In this document: piece after piece, positions 1 to 6,034 of the stretch
Layout of the letters: each line of letters begins with the position of its first letter
How positions within the stretch are numbered: the first letter of the stretch is position 1
NCBI GenBank assembly: GCA_902482615.1
Contig: CABTAA010000068.1
Coordinates: 1-7,938 of the forward strand
DNA: 7,938 bases
From: an uncultured Collinsella sp.
GTDB taxonomy: Bacteria; Actinomycetota; Coriobacteriia; Coriobacteriales; Coriobacteriaceae
Reading direction: 5' to 3'
Notes under the pieces: generated by a model
Databases searched by the model: none
Seen by the model: the letters and a program-made list of their open reading frames with translations, nothing else
Told to the model about the DNA's origin: nothing
Position numbers and translations under genes: made by a program

Positions 1-1
1 A

Positions 2-26
2 CGGAGAGCACATTAAGTGCTCTCCG
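2..26 (+). other. Perfect 10-bp hairpin at the window edge
   Basis: Bases 2-11 pair perfectly with 17-26 around a five-base ATTAA loop. No T-run follows on the plus strand, so it is not a classical intrinsic terminator. It could be the first stem of the structured leader that continues to 226, or a U-less terminator of a gene to the left of the window. The sequence does not decide between these. Confidence 0.5.
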
Positions 27-30
27 GCTC

Positions 31-226
31 GTGCGGAACTCGCGATCGACCTTATATATTTGCCCTCCCCGGGGCTCCCGCACAACGGGACCTCAGTTGG
101 GTTCTATCCCGGTTGCAGTCGCTTCGCTCCTGCACCACTTGGCTGGTGCGGCGGTTTGGCGTTGGAACGGTTCTTTTTCTGATATATGCTTGTTGCGGCT
201 CTTCTTTTGGGAGGGGCCGCTTTTTT
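31..226 (+). promoter_or_regulatory. Structured 5' leader with attenuator, class unknown
   Basis: This non-coding stretch precedes the methyltransferase gene and is dense in local and competing helices. Hairpins seen are 62-65/72-75, TCCCG 76-80 with CGGGA 86-90, 111-118 with 130-136 (one bulge), and GCACCA 132-137 with TGGTGC 144-149. The last two share bases 132-136 and cannot form together. CGGGA 86-90 can also pair with a second TCCCG at 107-111. CCGCAC 78-83 can pair with GTGCGG at 31-36 or at 146-151. The stretch ends in an intrinsic terminator placed directly before the ribosome binding site. This is the layout of a transcriptional riboswitch or other attenuator. I compared it by eye with the conserved cores of cobalamin, Moco, SAM, TPP, FMN, glycine and T-box RNAs and found no convincing match. 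The limits of the aptamer are unknown, and it may start left of 31. Confidence 0.45.
195..226 (+). terminator. Intrinsic terminator in the methyltransferase leader
   Basis: Bases 195-204 pair with 211-220 as a continuous 10-bp stem (two G-U pairs) around a TTTTGG loop. Six T residues follow directly at 221-226. The Shine-Dalgarno sequence of the next gene starts at 233, so transcripts that stop here would never include that gene. The element is therefore best read as an attenuator of the downstream gene rather than the end of an upstream one, although no gene is visible upstream to exclude the second reading. Confidence 0.75.
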
Positions 227-245
227 GTTGCTAGGAGGTTGGCCC

Positions 246-1133
246 GTGGTTGATGGGGAGAATCGTTCTGAGCTGCTTTCCACAGATTGGAACCAGGAGT
301 GGATGCAGATGCAGGCCGCTCGGCATCGGGCTGATGATTCTTTTGAATGGGATAAGCGGGCTCGGCATTTTCGGCCGTTGGAGACTGCCCCTTATGCTCG
401 GGATTTTATAAAGCTGTTGGCGCTTGAGCCCGGCGAGTCGGTGCTGGATATGGGATGTGGGGCTGGGTCGATTGCTATTCCGCTTGCTCAGGCTGGGCAT
501 CCTGTGATTGCTGCCGACTTCTCCCCCGCTATGCTGGGCACCCTTGATGCCGGCATTGAGTATTACGGGCTCGAGGATCTTATTACGCCGCTTGAGCTTG
601 CTTGGGATGATGATTGGGATTTGGTTGGACCGGTCGCGAAAGCAGTGGATGTGGCCTTTGCCAGTCGGTCGGTTACGACGACCAATCTAAAAGGTGCGCT
701 TGCCAAGCTTGATCGTACGGCTCGTCGGCGTTGTGCTGTCACGATGGTCGCCAACTCCAGCCCGCGCTATGATCTGCACTTGATGAACGCTATCGGTGCC
801 TCGGTTACCTGCAGTAATGGCTTTGTGTACGCCTTCAACATCCTCATTCAGATGGGTGCGTTGCCGCAGGTTACGTACTTTGAATCGCCCCGTCGCGACA
901 CCTTCGATAGCCTTGAGGCGGGCGTAGCAGATTTTTCCCGTATGCTCGAGCATGGCAACGAGGATAAGATCGACCGCCTGCGCGACTACATCGCTCAACA
1001 CATGATTGAGAATCCCCGTGCCGGCGAGCCGGGCTCCAAGGGCGTACCGCAGGGACGCTACATGCTCGACCACGTCCGCAAGGTCCGTTGGGCGTTTATT
1101 GCATGGGAGCCGGTCTCTGCGCCCAGCTCATAG
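246..1133 (+). CDS. Class I SAM-dependent methyltransferase
   Basis: Predicted cytoplasmic 295-residue methyltransferase. The glycine-rich SAM-binding motif I reads VLDMGCGAG at about residues 66-74. The acidic residue after strand 2, which usually binds the ribose of SAM, is Asp91 in AADFSP. The next part, with a DDDWD stretch, fits the rest of a Rossmann-type methyltransferase fold. The C-terminal half (about 150-295) is a family-specific region I cannot assign to a substrate. I chose the GTG at 246 because a perfect AGGAGG lies at 233-238, seven bases upstream. The ATG at 186 would add a false hydrophobic leader translated from the terminator hairpin. The gene probably responds to the attenuator in its leader. 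The next gene, yhbY, follows after 158 bases and is probably separate. The target (small molecule, RNA or protein) is unknown. Confidence 0.8.
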   Translation: MVDGENRSELLSTDWNQEWMQMQAARHRADDSFEWDKRARHFRPLETAPYARDFIKLLALEPGESVLDMGCGAGSIAIPLAQAGHPVIAADFSPAMLGTLDAGIEYYGLEDLITPLELAWDDDWDLVGPVAKAVDVAFASRSVTTTNLKGALAKLDRTARRRCAVTMVANSSPRYDLHLMNAIGASVTCSNGFVYAFNILIQMGALPQVTYFESPRRDTFDSLEAGVADFSRMLEHGNEDKIDRLRDYIAQHMIENPRAGEPGSKGVPQGRYMLDHVRKVRWAFIAWEPVSAPSS

Positions 1134-1250
1134 CCTGTTCGCAGCCCGCACTGCCCACTCACTCGGCATCCGCATTCTTTTTGAACTGGGCAAACGCGCT
1201 CCACACCGCGCCGTTCCTGCGCTATCGTGGGACAGCTCACGTAGATTAAG

Positions 1251-1265
1251 GCCCCGTCGCGGGGC
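1251..1265 (+). other. GC-rich hairpin between methyltransferase and yhbY
   Basis: GCCCCG 1251-1256 pairs with CGGGGC 1260-1265 around TCG. No T-run follows. It lies 26 bases before the yhbY start, so it may be a weak U-less terminator of the methyltransferase transcript or part of the yhbY leader. I saw no convincing promoter in 1134-1291. Confidence 0.3.
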
Positions 1266-1291
1266 GCCCCATACATAGAAAGCGAGAACCC

Positions 1292-1591
1292 ATGGCACTG
1301 ACAGGAGCCCAGGTCAAGCAGCTTCGCAGCATGGCCCATCACCTCAACCCCGCCATCATCATCGGCAAGTCCGATGTCAACGAGGGCACCGTCGAGCAGA
1401 CGGTCGCCTACCTGGAGAAGCACGAGCTCGTTAAGTGCTCTGTGCTGGACGGCTCCAGCCTTTCCGCCCGCGAGGCCGCCGAGGAGCTCGCCGAGCGTTG
1501 CCACGCCGAGGTCGTCCAGGTCATCGGCCGCAAGTTCTCACTGTATCGCGAGTCCTCGCGCAAGGACATCGAGAAGATCAAGCTCGTCTAA
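1292..1591 (+). CDS. yhbY: YhbY-family RNA-binding protein (CRM domain)
   Basis: A 99-residue protein that is entirely one CRS1/YhbY (CRM) domain, the usual length for bacterial YhbY. Family members have an IF3-C/KH-like alpha-beta fold and associate with the precursor of the large ribosomal subunit, so a role in 50S assembly is likely. Recognisable features are the start MALTGAQVKQLRSMAHHL, the conserved loop IGKSDVNEG at about 24-32, and the family signature VQVIGRKFSLYR at about 75-86. The C-terminus is rich in Lys and Arg, as expected for RNA binding. The start matches the family N-terminus, although only a weak purine-rich sequence (around 1277-1284) precedes it. The gene has its own terminator right behind it. 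The obg or nadD neighbours seen in some genomes are absent here. Confidence 0.92.
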   Translation: MALTGAQVKQLRSMAHHLNPAIIIGKSDVNEGTVEQTVAYLEKHELVKCSVLDGSSLSAREAAEELAERCHAEVVQVIGRKFSLYRESSRKDIEKIKLV

Positions 1592-1629
1592 GAGCCAATG
1601 ATCCGGCGATCCAACACATAGCAAGCTTA

Positions 1630-1662
1630 CGGGTGCCCAAGTACTTCGGGCGCCCGTTTTTT
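1630..1662 (+). terminator. Intrinsic terminator of yhbY
   Basis: CGGGTGCCC at 1630-1638 pairs with GGGCGCCCG at 1648-1656 (one G-U pair) around a nine-base loop, followed by TTTTTT at 1657-1662. It starts 38 bases after the yhbY stop. The T-run overlaps the stop codon of the convergent minus-strand regulator (1661-1663). Read on the minus strand there is no U-run after the stem, so this is a strong terminator only for the plus strand. Confidence 0.9.
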
Positions 1663-4660
1663 ATCGCTCGACCAGCACGCGATTGAGCCGCCCCTCCACC
1701 AAGCGCTCGTATAGGCGCCGCGTCTCGGGCTCGGGCACGCCATTGACCTGCTCCCTCAGATGGTGCATATGCCCGCTGTACAGCTCGACGATATCGCGCC
1801 GCCGCCCCGCCGCACTGTAGACGCGCATAGCACAGCGCACCATATCCTCGCGCGCCGTTTCCTGCCGAAGCCCCGACTCCGCCAGCCAAATCGCCGACTG
1901 CAGATCGTTTTCTTCTAGAGCGGCATTTGCTCCCTTAATCATGCAATCGATGTACTTTGACTGCATAATGCGCCGCATGCGCAAAAAGTAGGTGGGATTA
2001 CAGCCATTGGGAACATACAGCGGTCCGGCATAAAGCTGCTCAATCTTAAGGCACAGCTCAACTAAATGGGGCCCGCGCGCACCCGTGCGATTTCCCAAAA
2101 CCTCGCGGCTTATCTGGTCAAACAGCCGTACATCGGTCTTGACGTAGTCGCCGTTGAGCCCAATGCATTCATTTTGGATGAGCACGCACGACTTGCCGTC
2201 TGGCGTCGGTCCCAAAGCCGACCGCAAGCGCGATATCGTCGAGTACAGGTTGTTGCGGGCGCTATTAAACTCGGCATGGGGCCACAGCTCCATGGCCAGC
2301 GTCTCACGATCGACGAGCGCATCCATGCCCAGCGCAAGCCGCTCGGCAAGCGTCGCCGCCTTCTTGCGACGCCACATTTTGTCCGTGATGGGAAACCCAT
2401 CGCGCTCGGCGCGAAACGCACCAAACATGCGAATCTCGATATGGTCGATGGTATCAACGGCTTCAACCTCGCCGGCCTGGAACAGGCGCTCGCCCTCTCC
2501 TTCCAAATCGTCGCGCAGCGAGTACCGCGACAGCTCGCGCACGGGAAGCTTCTTGCGTATCCTGCCCGCCGGCTCGCCCAGACAATGCATGGCAAGGCGC
2601 GCAAAGAGCCGATACGATGGCTCTAGAATCCCCGCACGATTCATGGACATCCAGGCCGCAAGATCGCTGTCTCGGCCCGCACAGGCCAAATGCAGCGCCA
2701 CCATCCAGGCCTCCGCTCCACCAACCTGCGTCTGGCTTATATCGAGCAACTCCGCTTCCTCGCGCACCGAAACCATCGAGGTGTTACGCAGATATGCCGC
2801 GCGCTCCAGCAGCAATGCGTTATCGCGCATGTACGCAATCGACTCCTCGGCAAGTTTGAGCACTTGGACCGCACGGAACTTTGCATTAACCGGCCGTCCC
2901 TCTGCCAGCGACTGCCAGCCTTCTAGCAACAGCCCAAACAGCTGAATCTGGTTGTCGCGCATGCGCACGGCAAAACGATCGAGCTCGTTGAACGCCGCGT
3001 CGTCGGTTACCGGCAAGCCGGAAAGGAGCCGCCGTGCCGCCAACACCATGCGCACCCAGATAGCCATCGCCTTAAGCCCACGTACGTCGAGCGCCTCCCG
3101 CACCACCGTCATCTCGTCGTCGCGCTCGTCGGTTCCCGCAAACGACCCGTCAAAGAGCTCCACCAGCATGCTATCGGCCCGTATAACAATCCCCACGATG
3201 TCGAGCTCGCAGTCGTAGGCCTTGCTCGTTTTGAGCTGCCGTAGAACGCCGCCGTCATTTCCCCGCTCGGTCAGGCAGCGCTTGACCTCAATATGCGCAG
3301 ACAACATATCGAGTGCGGTATGGGATGTCTCGATTTCTGGCACGGCCAGGTTCGTAGGAAGCCCAAGCCCGTTGTCCCCATAGCAAACAGCCGTCAGTGT
3401 CTGGGCCACCCTCCATGAAACAGGGTCTATTTCGCAGGCCGCCCGTTCGCCCCCGCGCTCGATGACCGATGCCATATAGCGAGCGAGCTTTGTATTGGAC
3501 ACGCTGACCGCTGCCAGATATACGCCGAGTGCCTCGGCAGGCGTTGGCTCTGGAGCCGGATCGTCGGCATCGATCGTGCCCAGCGCTGCTCGGCAGATAT
3601 CGGCCCCGTACCCCGTCAGAGCAAGATCGACCCCATACTGCCCAGCAAGTTCAAGGACCGCTTCACGGTCCAAAAAGGCGTCCGCCAAGCCCATCGCCGC
3701 ATCGCATCGGCCCGCCTTAAGCAAAATCCGGGCCGCCCTCGGAACAAGTTCGGGGCGAACCTCGGCCACCAACTTACGTAAACGCAAGCGTCCGTTATCC
3801 TCCGTGCCCAGACACGTAAAACTCCGCTCGGCGGGATCCAAGCCAAAGATCGGGTAGTCGCGTACAAAGTAGGACTGGTCGACCATCGACAGCCTCACCC
3901 CGCAAGCCTCGAGTTCTGCGATATTGCCCTCGCCCATCAAAACCATGAGACATGCCACGCAAAACAGCGCATTATTGTCGAGCGAAGCCAGATCGACAAG
4001 TGCCGCGCCATATACGTTGACAATCTCGTTTTCGAGCAGACCGACTACATCGCCTTGGCCATACAGACCCGTCTGCAATGCCGAAACGAGCTCGGGCACG
4101 CCCTGCGTGAGCTGATAAAAGTCGAGCGATGTGCTGATCGAAAACGCCGATGCCCACGCCGAATACTCATAGGCATGCACCTTGAGCATCTGCGCATTGA
4201 TCTTAACCGAATCGCCCAGCCCATGAATCAGCTGACGATTTGAAGGACGGCAGGAGATAAAGACCCCTACCCCCATAGCGCGCAGGCCGCGAATCCTGTC
4301 GATGAGGTCTTCGGTATCGTGCTGATCGAGGTTTGGCACATTATCAATCGCGATAAGGGAGTGCGGTTTGTCTTTGAGTTCTTCGGTAACCACCTCGAGC
4401 TGCATAAACACCTCGCGCCCAGTGGCGCGATCGGCCTCGATAATCCGCACGGGACCTCGCGTCGGGTCGCATTTAACCTCATGGGTGTACTGCAGCAGCA
4501 CCGAGGTCTTCCCAAACCCGTCGGGCGCATAAAGAACCACGATGCCGGCCTTTCGGCCCTTGGCGATAAGCTCATTCATCAAGCGTTCGCGTCGCACCAT
4601 ATAGCCTCCGCCCAGCGGCATCAGCTCGAGCTCGTCTATACCGCCCAAATCGTTTACCAT
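1661..4660 (-). CDS. Large STAND ATPase regulator with C-terminal winged helix and BTAD
   Basis: A 999-residue cytoplasmic transcription regulator. The N-terminus (about 35-200) is a P-loop NTPase: Walker A APDGFGKTS at 45-53, a Walker B-like strand SLIAIDN at 101-107, and a sensor-like strand VFISCRPS at 133-140, resembling MalT-type STAND proteins. Residues about 200-735 are mostly helical and probably hold TPR-like repeats that sense a ligand or partner. Residues about 740-835 form an OmpR-like winged helix of the SARP type (RMFGAFRAERDG, WRRKKAATLAERLAL, ELWPHAEFNSARNNLYSTIS). Residues about 840-985 fit a bacterial transcriptional activation (BTAD) domain. In AfsR/SARP proteins these two domains come first, so the order here is reversed, as in MalT where DNA binding is C-terminal. 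The ATG start has GAGGAG at 4666-4671 with a five-base spacer. The long, repeat-rich upstream region suggests elaborate or self control. Target genes and signal are unknown. The stop codon lies inside the yhbY terminator T-run. Confidence 0.85.
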   Translation of the reverse strand: MVNDLGGIDELELMPLGGGYMVRRERLMNELIAKGRKAGIVVLYAPDGFGKTSVLLQYTHEVKCDPTRGPVRIIEADRATGREVFMQLEVVTEELKDKPHSLIAIDNVPNLDQHDTEDLIDRIRGLRAMGVGVFISCRPSNRQLIHGLGDSVKINAQMLKVHAYEYSAWASAFSISTSLDFYQLTQGVPELVSALQTGLYGQGDVVGLLENEIVNVYGAALVDLASLDNNALFCVACLMVLMGEGNIAELEACGVRLSMVDQSYFVRDYPIFGLDPAERSFTCLGTEDNGRLRLRKLVAEVRPELVPRAARILLKAGRCDAAMGLADAFLDREAVLELAGQYGVDLALTGYGADICRAALGTIDADDPAPEPTPAEALGVYLAAVSVSNTKLARYMASVIERGGERAACEIDPVSWRVAQTLTAVCYGDNGLGLPTNLAVPEIETSHTALDMLSAHIEVKRCLTERGNDGGVLRQLKTSKAYDCELDIVGIVIRADSMLVELFDGSFAGTDERDDEMTVVREALDVRGLKAMAIWVRMVLAARRLLSGLPVTDDAAFNELDRFAVRMRDNQIQLFGLLLEGWQSLAEGRPVNAKFRAVQVLKLAEESIAYMRDNALLLERAAYLRNTSMVSVREEAELLDISQTQVGGAEAWMVALHLACAGRDSDLAAWMSMNRAGILEPSYRLFARLAMHCLGEPAGRIRKKLPVRELSRYSLRDDLEGEGERLFQAGEVEAVDTIDHIEIRMFGAFRAERDGFPITDKMWRRKKAATLAERLALGMDALVDRETLAMELWPHAEFNSARNNLYSTISRLRSALGPTPDGKSCVLIQNECIGLNGDYVKTDVRLFDQISREVLGNRTGARGPHLVELCLKIEQLYAGPLYVPNGCNPTYFLRMRRIMQSKYIDCMIKGANAALEENDLQSAIWLAESGLRQETAREDMVRCAMRVYSAAGRRRDIVELYSGHMHHLREQVNGVPEPETRRLYERLVEGRLNRVLVER

Positions 4661-4680
4661 GCCCGCTCCTCAACTCGACC

Positions 4681-4709
4681 GTATGGACACTGTAGCCGCA
4701 AGACCATAC
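4681..4709 (-). repeat. Inverted repeat before the regulator's RBS
   Basis: GTATGG at 4681-4686 is the exact inverted copy of CCATAC at 4704-4709, with 17 bases between. It lies about ten bases upstream of the regulator's Shine-Dalgarno sequence on the minus strand. It could be an operator, or an RNA hairpin in the mRNA leader. Six-base arms can occur by chance. Confidence 0.3.
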
Positions 4710-4837
4710 AAGCCGCGCTATGAATAGAGCGACCTTGTGTTTTAGGTTGTCTTTTGGTACGCAAGCGGCAAGTTTTTGTACAGCGAGGGCCGATTGTTAT
4801 TAATCCCCCGACTAATCGGTCTTTAAGCAGGTAAATG

Positions 4838-4853
4838 AGCTTGTCAGCTTGTC
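4838..4853. repeat. Tandem 8-mer AGCTTGTC x2
   Basis: AGCTTGTC occurs twice in direct tandem at 4838-4845 and 4846-4853. Its CTTG core (CAAG on the other strand) resembles the phased repeats at 5002-5030, so it may be a further binding site in the regulator's upstream region. Slippage or chance are the alternatives. Confidence 0.35.
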
Positions 4854-4951
4854 CCATCTAAGCGGCAGTGTAACGCAGATGAACAAGGTTCAGCCATGTC
4901 ATTCAACTCGCCTAGCACCCGCTACCGTCTACGACCTTTTAGTGGCATTTT

Positions 4952-4980
4952 TGCATAGAATCTGATATAGAATGAATCAA
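4952..4980 (-). promoter_or_regulatory. Candidate sigma-70 promoter for the regulator
   Basis: On the minus strand, TTGATT (4980-4975) and TATGCA (4957-4952) are separated by exactly 17 bases. The -35 box matches the consensus at four positions and the -10 box at three. It lies downstream of the CTTGMC repeats and would give a leader of nearly 300 bases. This is weak evidence, because AT-rich patches give such matches by chance. Confidence 0.22.
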
Positions 4981-5001
4981 ACTGTTGGGCGTCCGGCGTT
5001 C

Positions 5002-5030
5002 GTCAAGCTTGCGGCAAGATTTTGGTCAAG
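5002..5030 (-). promoter_or_regulatory. Three phased CTTGMC direct repeats, possible activator site
   Basis: On the minus strand CTTGAC (5030-5025), CTTGCC (5018-5013) and CTTGAC (5007-5002) are repeated at steps of 12 and 11 bases, close to one helical turn, so all face the same side of the DNA. They lie upstream of a candidate promoter for the large regulator. SARP-type winged-helix/BTAD proteins are known to bind heptamer direct repeats spaced by about 11 bases, and the regulator carries that kind of domain. Binding by the regulator itself is inference. Confidence 0.35.
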
Positions 5031-5048
5031 TGGGCGGACAGGGATAGC

Positions 5049-5074
5049 AAAAAGGCCCCCGCAAAGCGGAGGCC
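5049..5074 (-). terminator. Intrinsic terminator of nagB
   Basis: On the minus strand GGCCTCCGC (5074-5066) pairs with GCGGGGGCC (5062-5054) around TTT, with one G-U pair, and TTTTT follows at 5053-5049. It begins 35 bases after the nagB stop. On the plus strand the same stem has an A-C mismatch and no T-run, so it acts for the minus strand. It closes the glmM-crr-nagB group and isolates the regulator behind it. Confidence 0.9.
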
Positions 5075-5108
5075 TTAGGCAAGGCTATGTCGAGCTGCAG
5101 GATTCGCG

Positions 5109-5837
5109 CTACTCGCAGAGCGAAAGGGCGGCCTCGTCGGCAACGACAACGCAGTTGGTGTGCAGCTGCAGGATCGAAGCCGGGCACTCGGGCGTAACCG
5201 GACCATAGCACATGTCATGCACGGCCTGAGCCTTGGCCTTGCCGTTGGCGACGACCAGGATCATGCGGGCATACATGATGGTCTGGGTACCCATGGTGTA
5301 GGCCTGACGGGGGACATCGTCGATGCTGTCGAACAGGCGGCTGTTGGCCTGAATGGTGCTCTCGGTGAGGTCGACGCAGTGCGTACCCTTCGAAAAGTGG
5401 TCATCGGGCTCGTTGAAGCCGATGTGGCCGTTGTTGCCAATGCCGAGCAGCTGCAGATCCGGGTAACCGGCGTCGGCGACAATCTTGTCGTACTCAGAGC
5501 AGGCAGCGGCGGCGTCGGGGTTGGAACCGTCGGGCACATGCGTGTTGTTCAGGTCGATGTTGATGTGATCGAAGAAGTTCTCACGCATGAAGTAGTGATA
5601 GCTCTGGGGATCGTCGTGCGAAAGGCCGCGATACTCGTCCAGGTTGTAGGTGCTGACCTCGGCAAAGTCGACGTCGCCCTTCTTGTACCAAGCAGCGAGC
5701 TGCTTGTAGGCACCGATCGGGGTGGAGCCGGTGGCAAGGCCCAGCACACAGTCGGGCTTGAGGATAACCTGGGCCGAGATGATATTAGCGGCCTTGCGGC
5801 TCATATCCTCGTAGTCTTTAGCTTTAATGATCTTCAT
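5109..5837 (-). CDS. nagB: Glucosamine-6-phosphate deaminase
   Basis: NagB converts glucosamine-6-phosphate and water to fructose-6-phosphate and ammonia, bringing amino sugars into glycolysis. The 242 residues equal the short, Gram-positive form, which lacks the C-terminal extension of the allosteric E. coli enzyme. Visible motifs are the phosphate-binding LGLATGSTP at 32-40, NLDEYRGL at 65-72 with catalytic Asp67, and GIGNNGHIGFNEP at 132-144 with catalytic His138 and Glu143. Asn136 stands where E. coli has Asp141, which is usual in Gram-positive enzymes. I chose the ATG at 5835-5837 because MKIIKAKDYEDM matches family N-termini and AAGGA lies six bases upstream. The open frame extends to 6188, but that part has no homologous look. 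The gene follows crr after 271 bases, and a terminator lies behind it. No clear promoter or NagR/DasR-type operator is visible upstream. Confidence 0.96.
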   Translation of the reverse strand: MKIIKAKDYEDMSRKAANIISAQVILKPDCVLGLATGSTPIGAYKQLAAWYKKGDVDFAEVSTYNLDEYRGLSHDDPQSYHYFMRENFFDHINIDLNNTHVPDGSNPDAAAACSEYDKIVADAGYPDLQLLGIGNNGHIGFNEPDDHFSKGTHCVDLTESTIQANSRLFDSIDDVPRQAYTMGTQTIMYARMILVVANGKAKAQAVHDMCYGPVTPECPASILQLHTNCVVVADEAALSLCE

Positions 5838-5890
5838 TACGCGTCCTTTCTCGTACAAGAGAGGCAAGGCTCCCTTACAAGCACTTGCCC

Positions 5891-5908
5891 GCGGCCCGCG
5901 TCGGCCGC
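5891..5908 (-). other. GC-rich hairpin in the nagB upstream region
   Basis: GCGGCC 5891-5896 is the inverted copy of GGCCGC 5903-5908 around six bases. It lies about 55 bases upstream of the nagB start. It may be a leader hairpin or an operator, but in GC-rich DNA it can also be chance. No T-run follows on either strand. Confidence 0.25.
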
Positions 5909-6034
5909 AACCAACGTGTGCGGCCACCAGGGCGAGGTCGCGTAATGTATGTGTCTCGTGTCTAGCCGCGTCGAGGCCCCTGCCCGTCCACGGTGACCCA
6001 AAGCTGTTTGGCTTCGGACAAATCCCATCTTGCC

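Larger units (their letters stand above)
4661..5048. other. Gene-free upstream region of the large regulator
   Basis: This stretch of almost 400 bases lies between the start of the regulator and the terminator of nagB. I see no credible gene. It holds the regulator's ribosome binding site, a candidate promoter, phased CTTGMC repeats, a tandem 8-mer and an inverted repeat, listed separately. A further inverted repeat is CCGATT 4790-4795 with AATCGG 4814-4819 around 18 bases, extendable by G-U pairs on the plus strand. Such length is far more than a simple promoter needs, so binding sites or a long leader are likely. Confidence 0.5.

Noticed and set aside
31..194. Assignment of the leader to a cobalamin, Moco, T-box, glycine or other known riboswitch
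   Set aside because: Some fragments look alike (for example CTCCCGCACAACGGGA recalls parts of cobalamin and Moco cores), but the other conserved blocks and the spacing do not fit. I did not want to name a class on such grounds.
186..245. ATG at 186 giving the methyltransferase a hydrophobic N-terminus that looks like a signal anchor
   Set aside because: The 20 extra residues are translated from the terminator hairpin and its T-run. A perfect AGGAGG sits seven bases before the GTG at 246, and the protein is of a cytoplasmic family.
2066..2626. Plus-strand open frame of 186 codons
   Set aside because: It lies inside the well-supported minus-strand regulator and covers its winged-helix region. 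The protein resembles no family, so it is a shadow frame of GC-rich coding DNA.
4654..4857. Minus-strand open frame of 67 codons ending over the start of the regulator
   Set aside because: There is no ribosome binding site before its ATG, and the product has no recognisable or balanced composition. A translationally coupled leader peptide is possible but unsupported.
4972..5208. Plus-strand open frame of 78 codons
   Set aside because: It runs through the nagB terminator and into the nagB coding region on the other strand, with no ribosome binding site.
5406..5444. Asn136 in place of the E. coli catalytic-region Asp141 in NagB as a sign of a dead enzyme
   Set aside because: GIGxNGHIGFNEP is the normal form in Gram-positive NagB proteins. 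The other catalytic residues are present.
5940..5965. GTGTCTCGTGTCTAG as a DasR/NagR operator before nagB
   Set aside because: It is a short direct repeat, not the palindrome around TGGTCTAGACCA expected for DasR-type sites.
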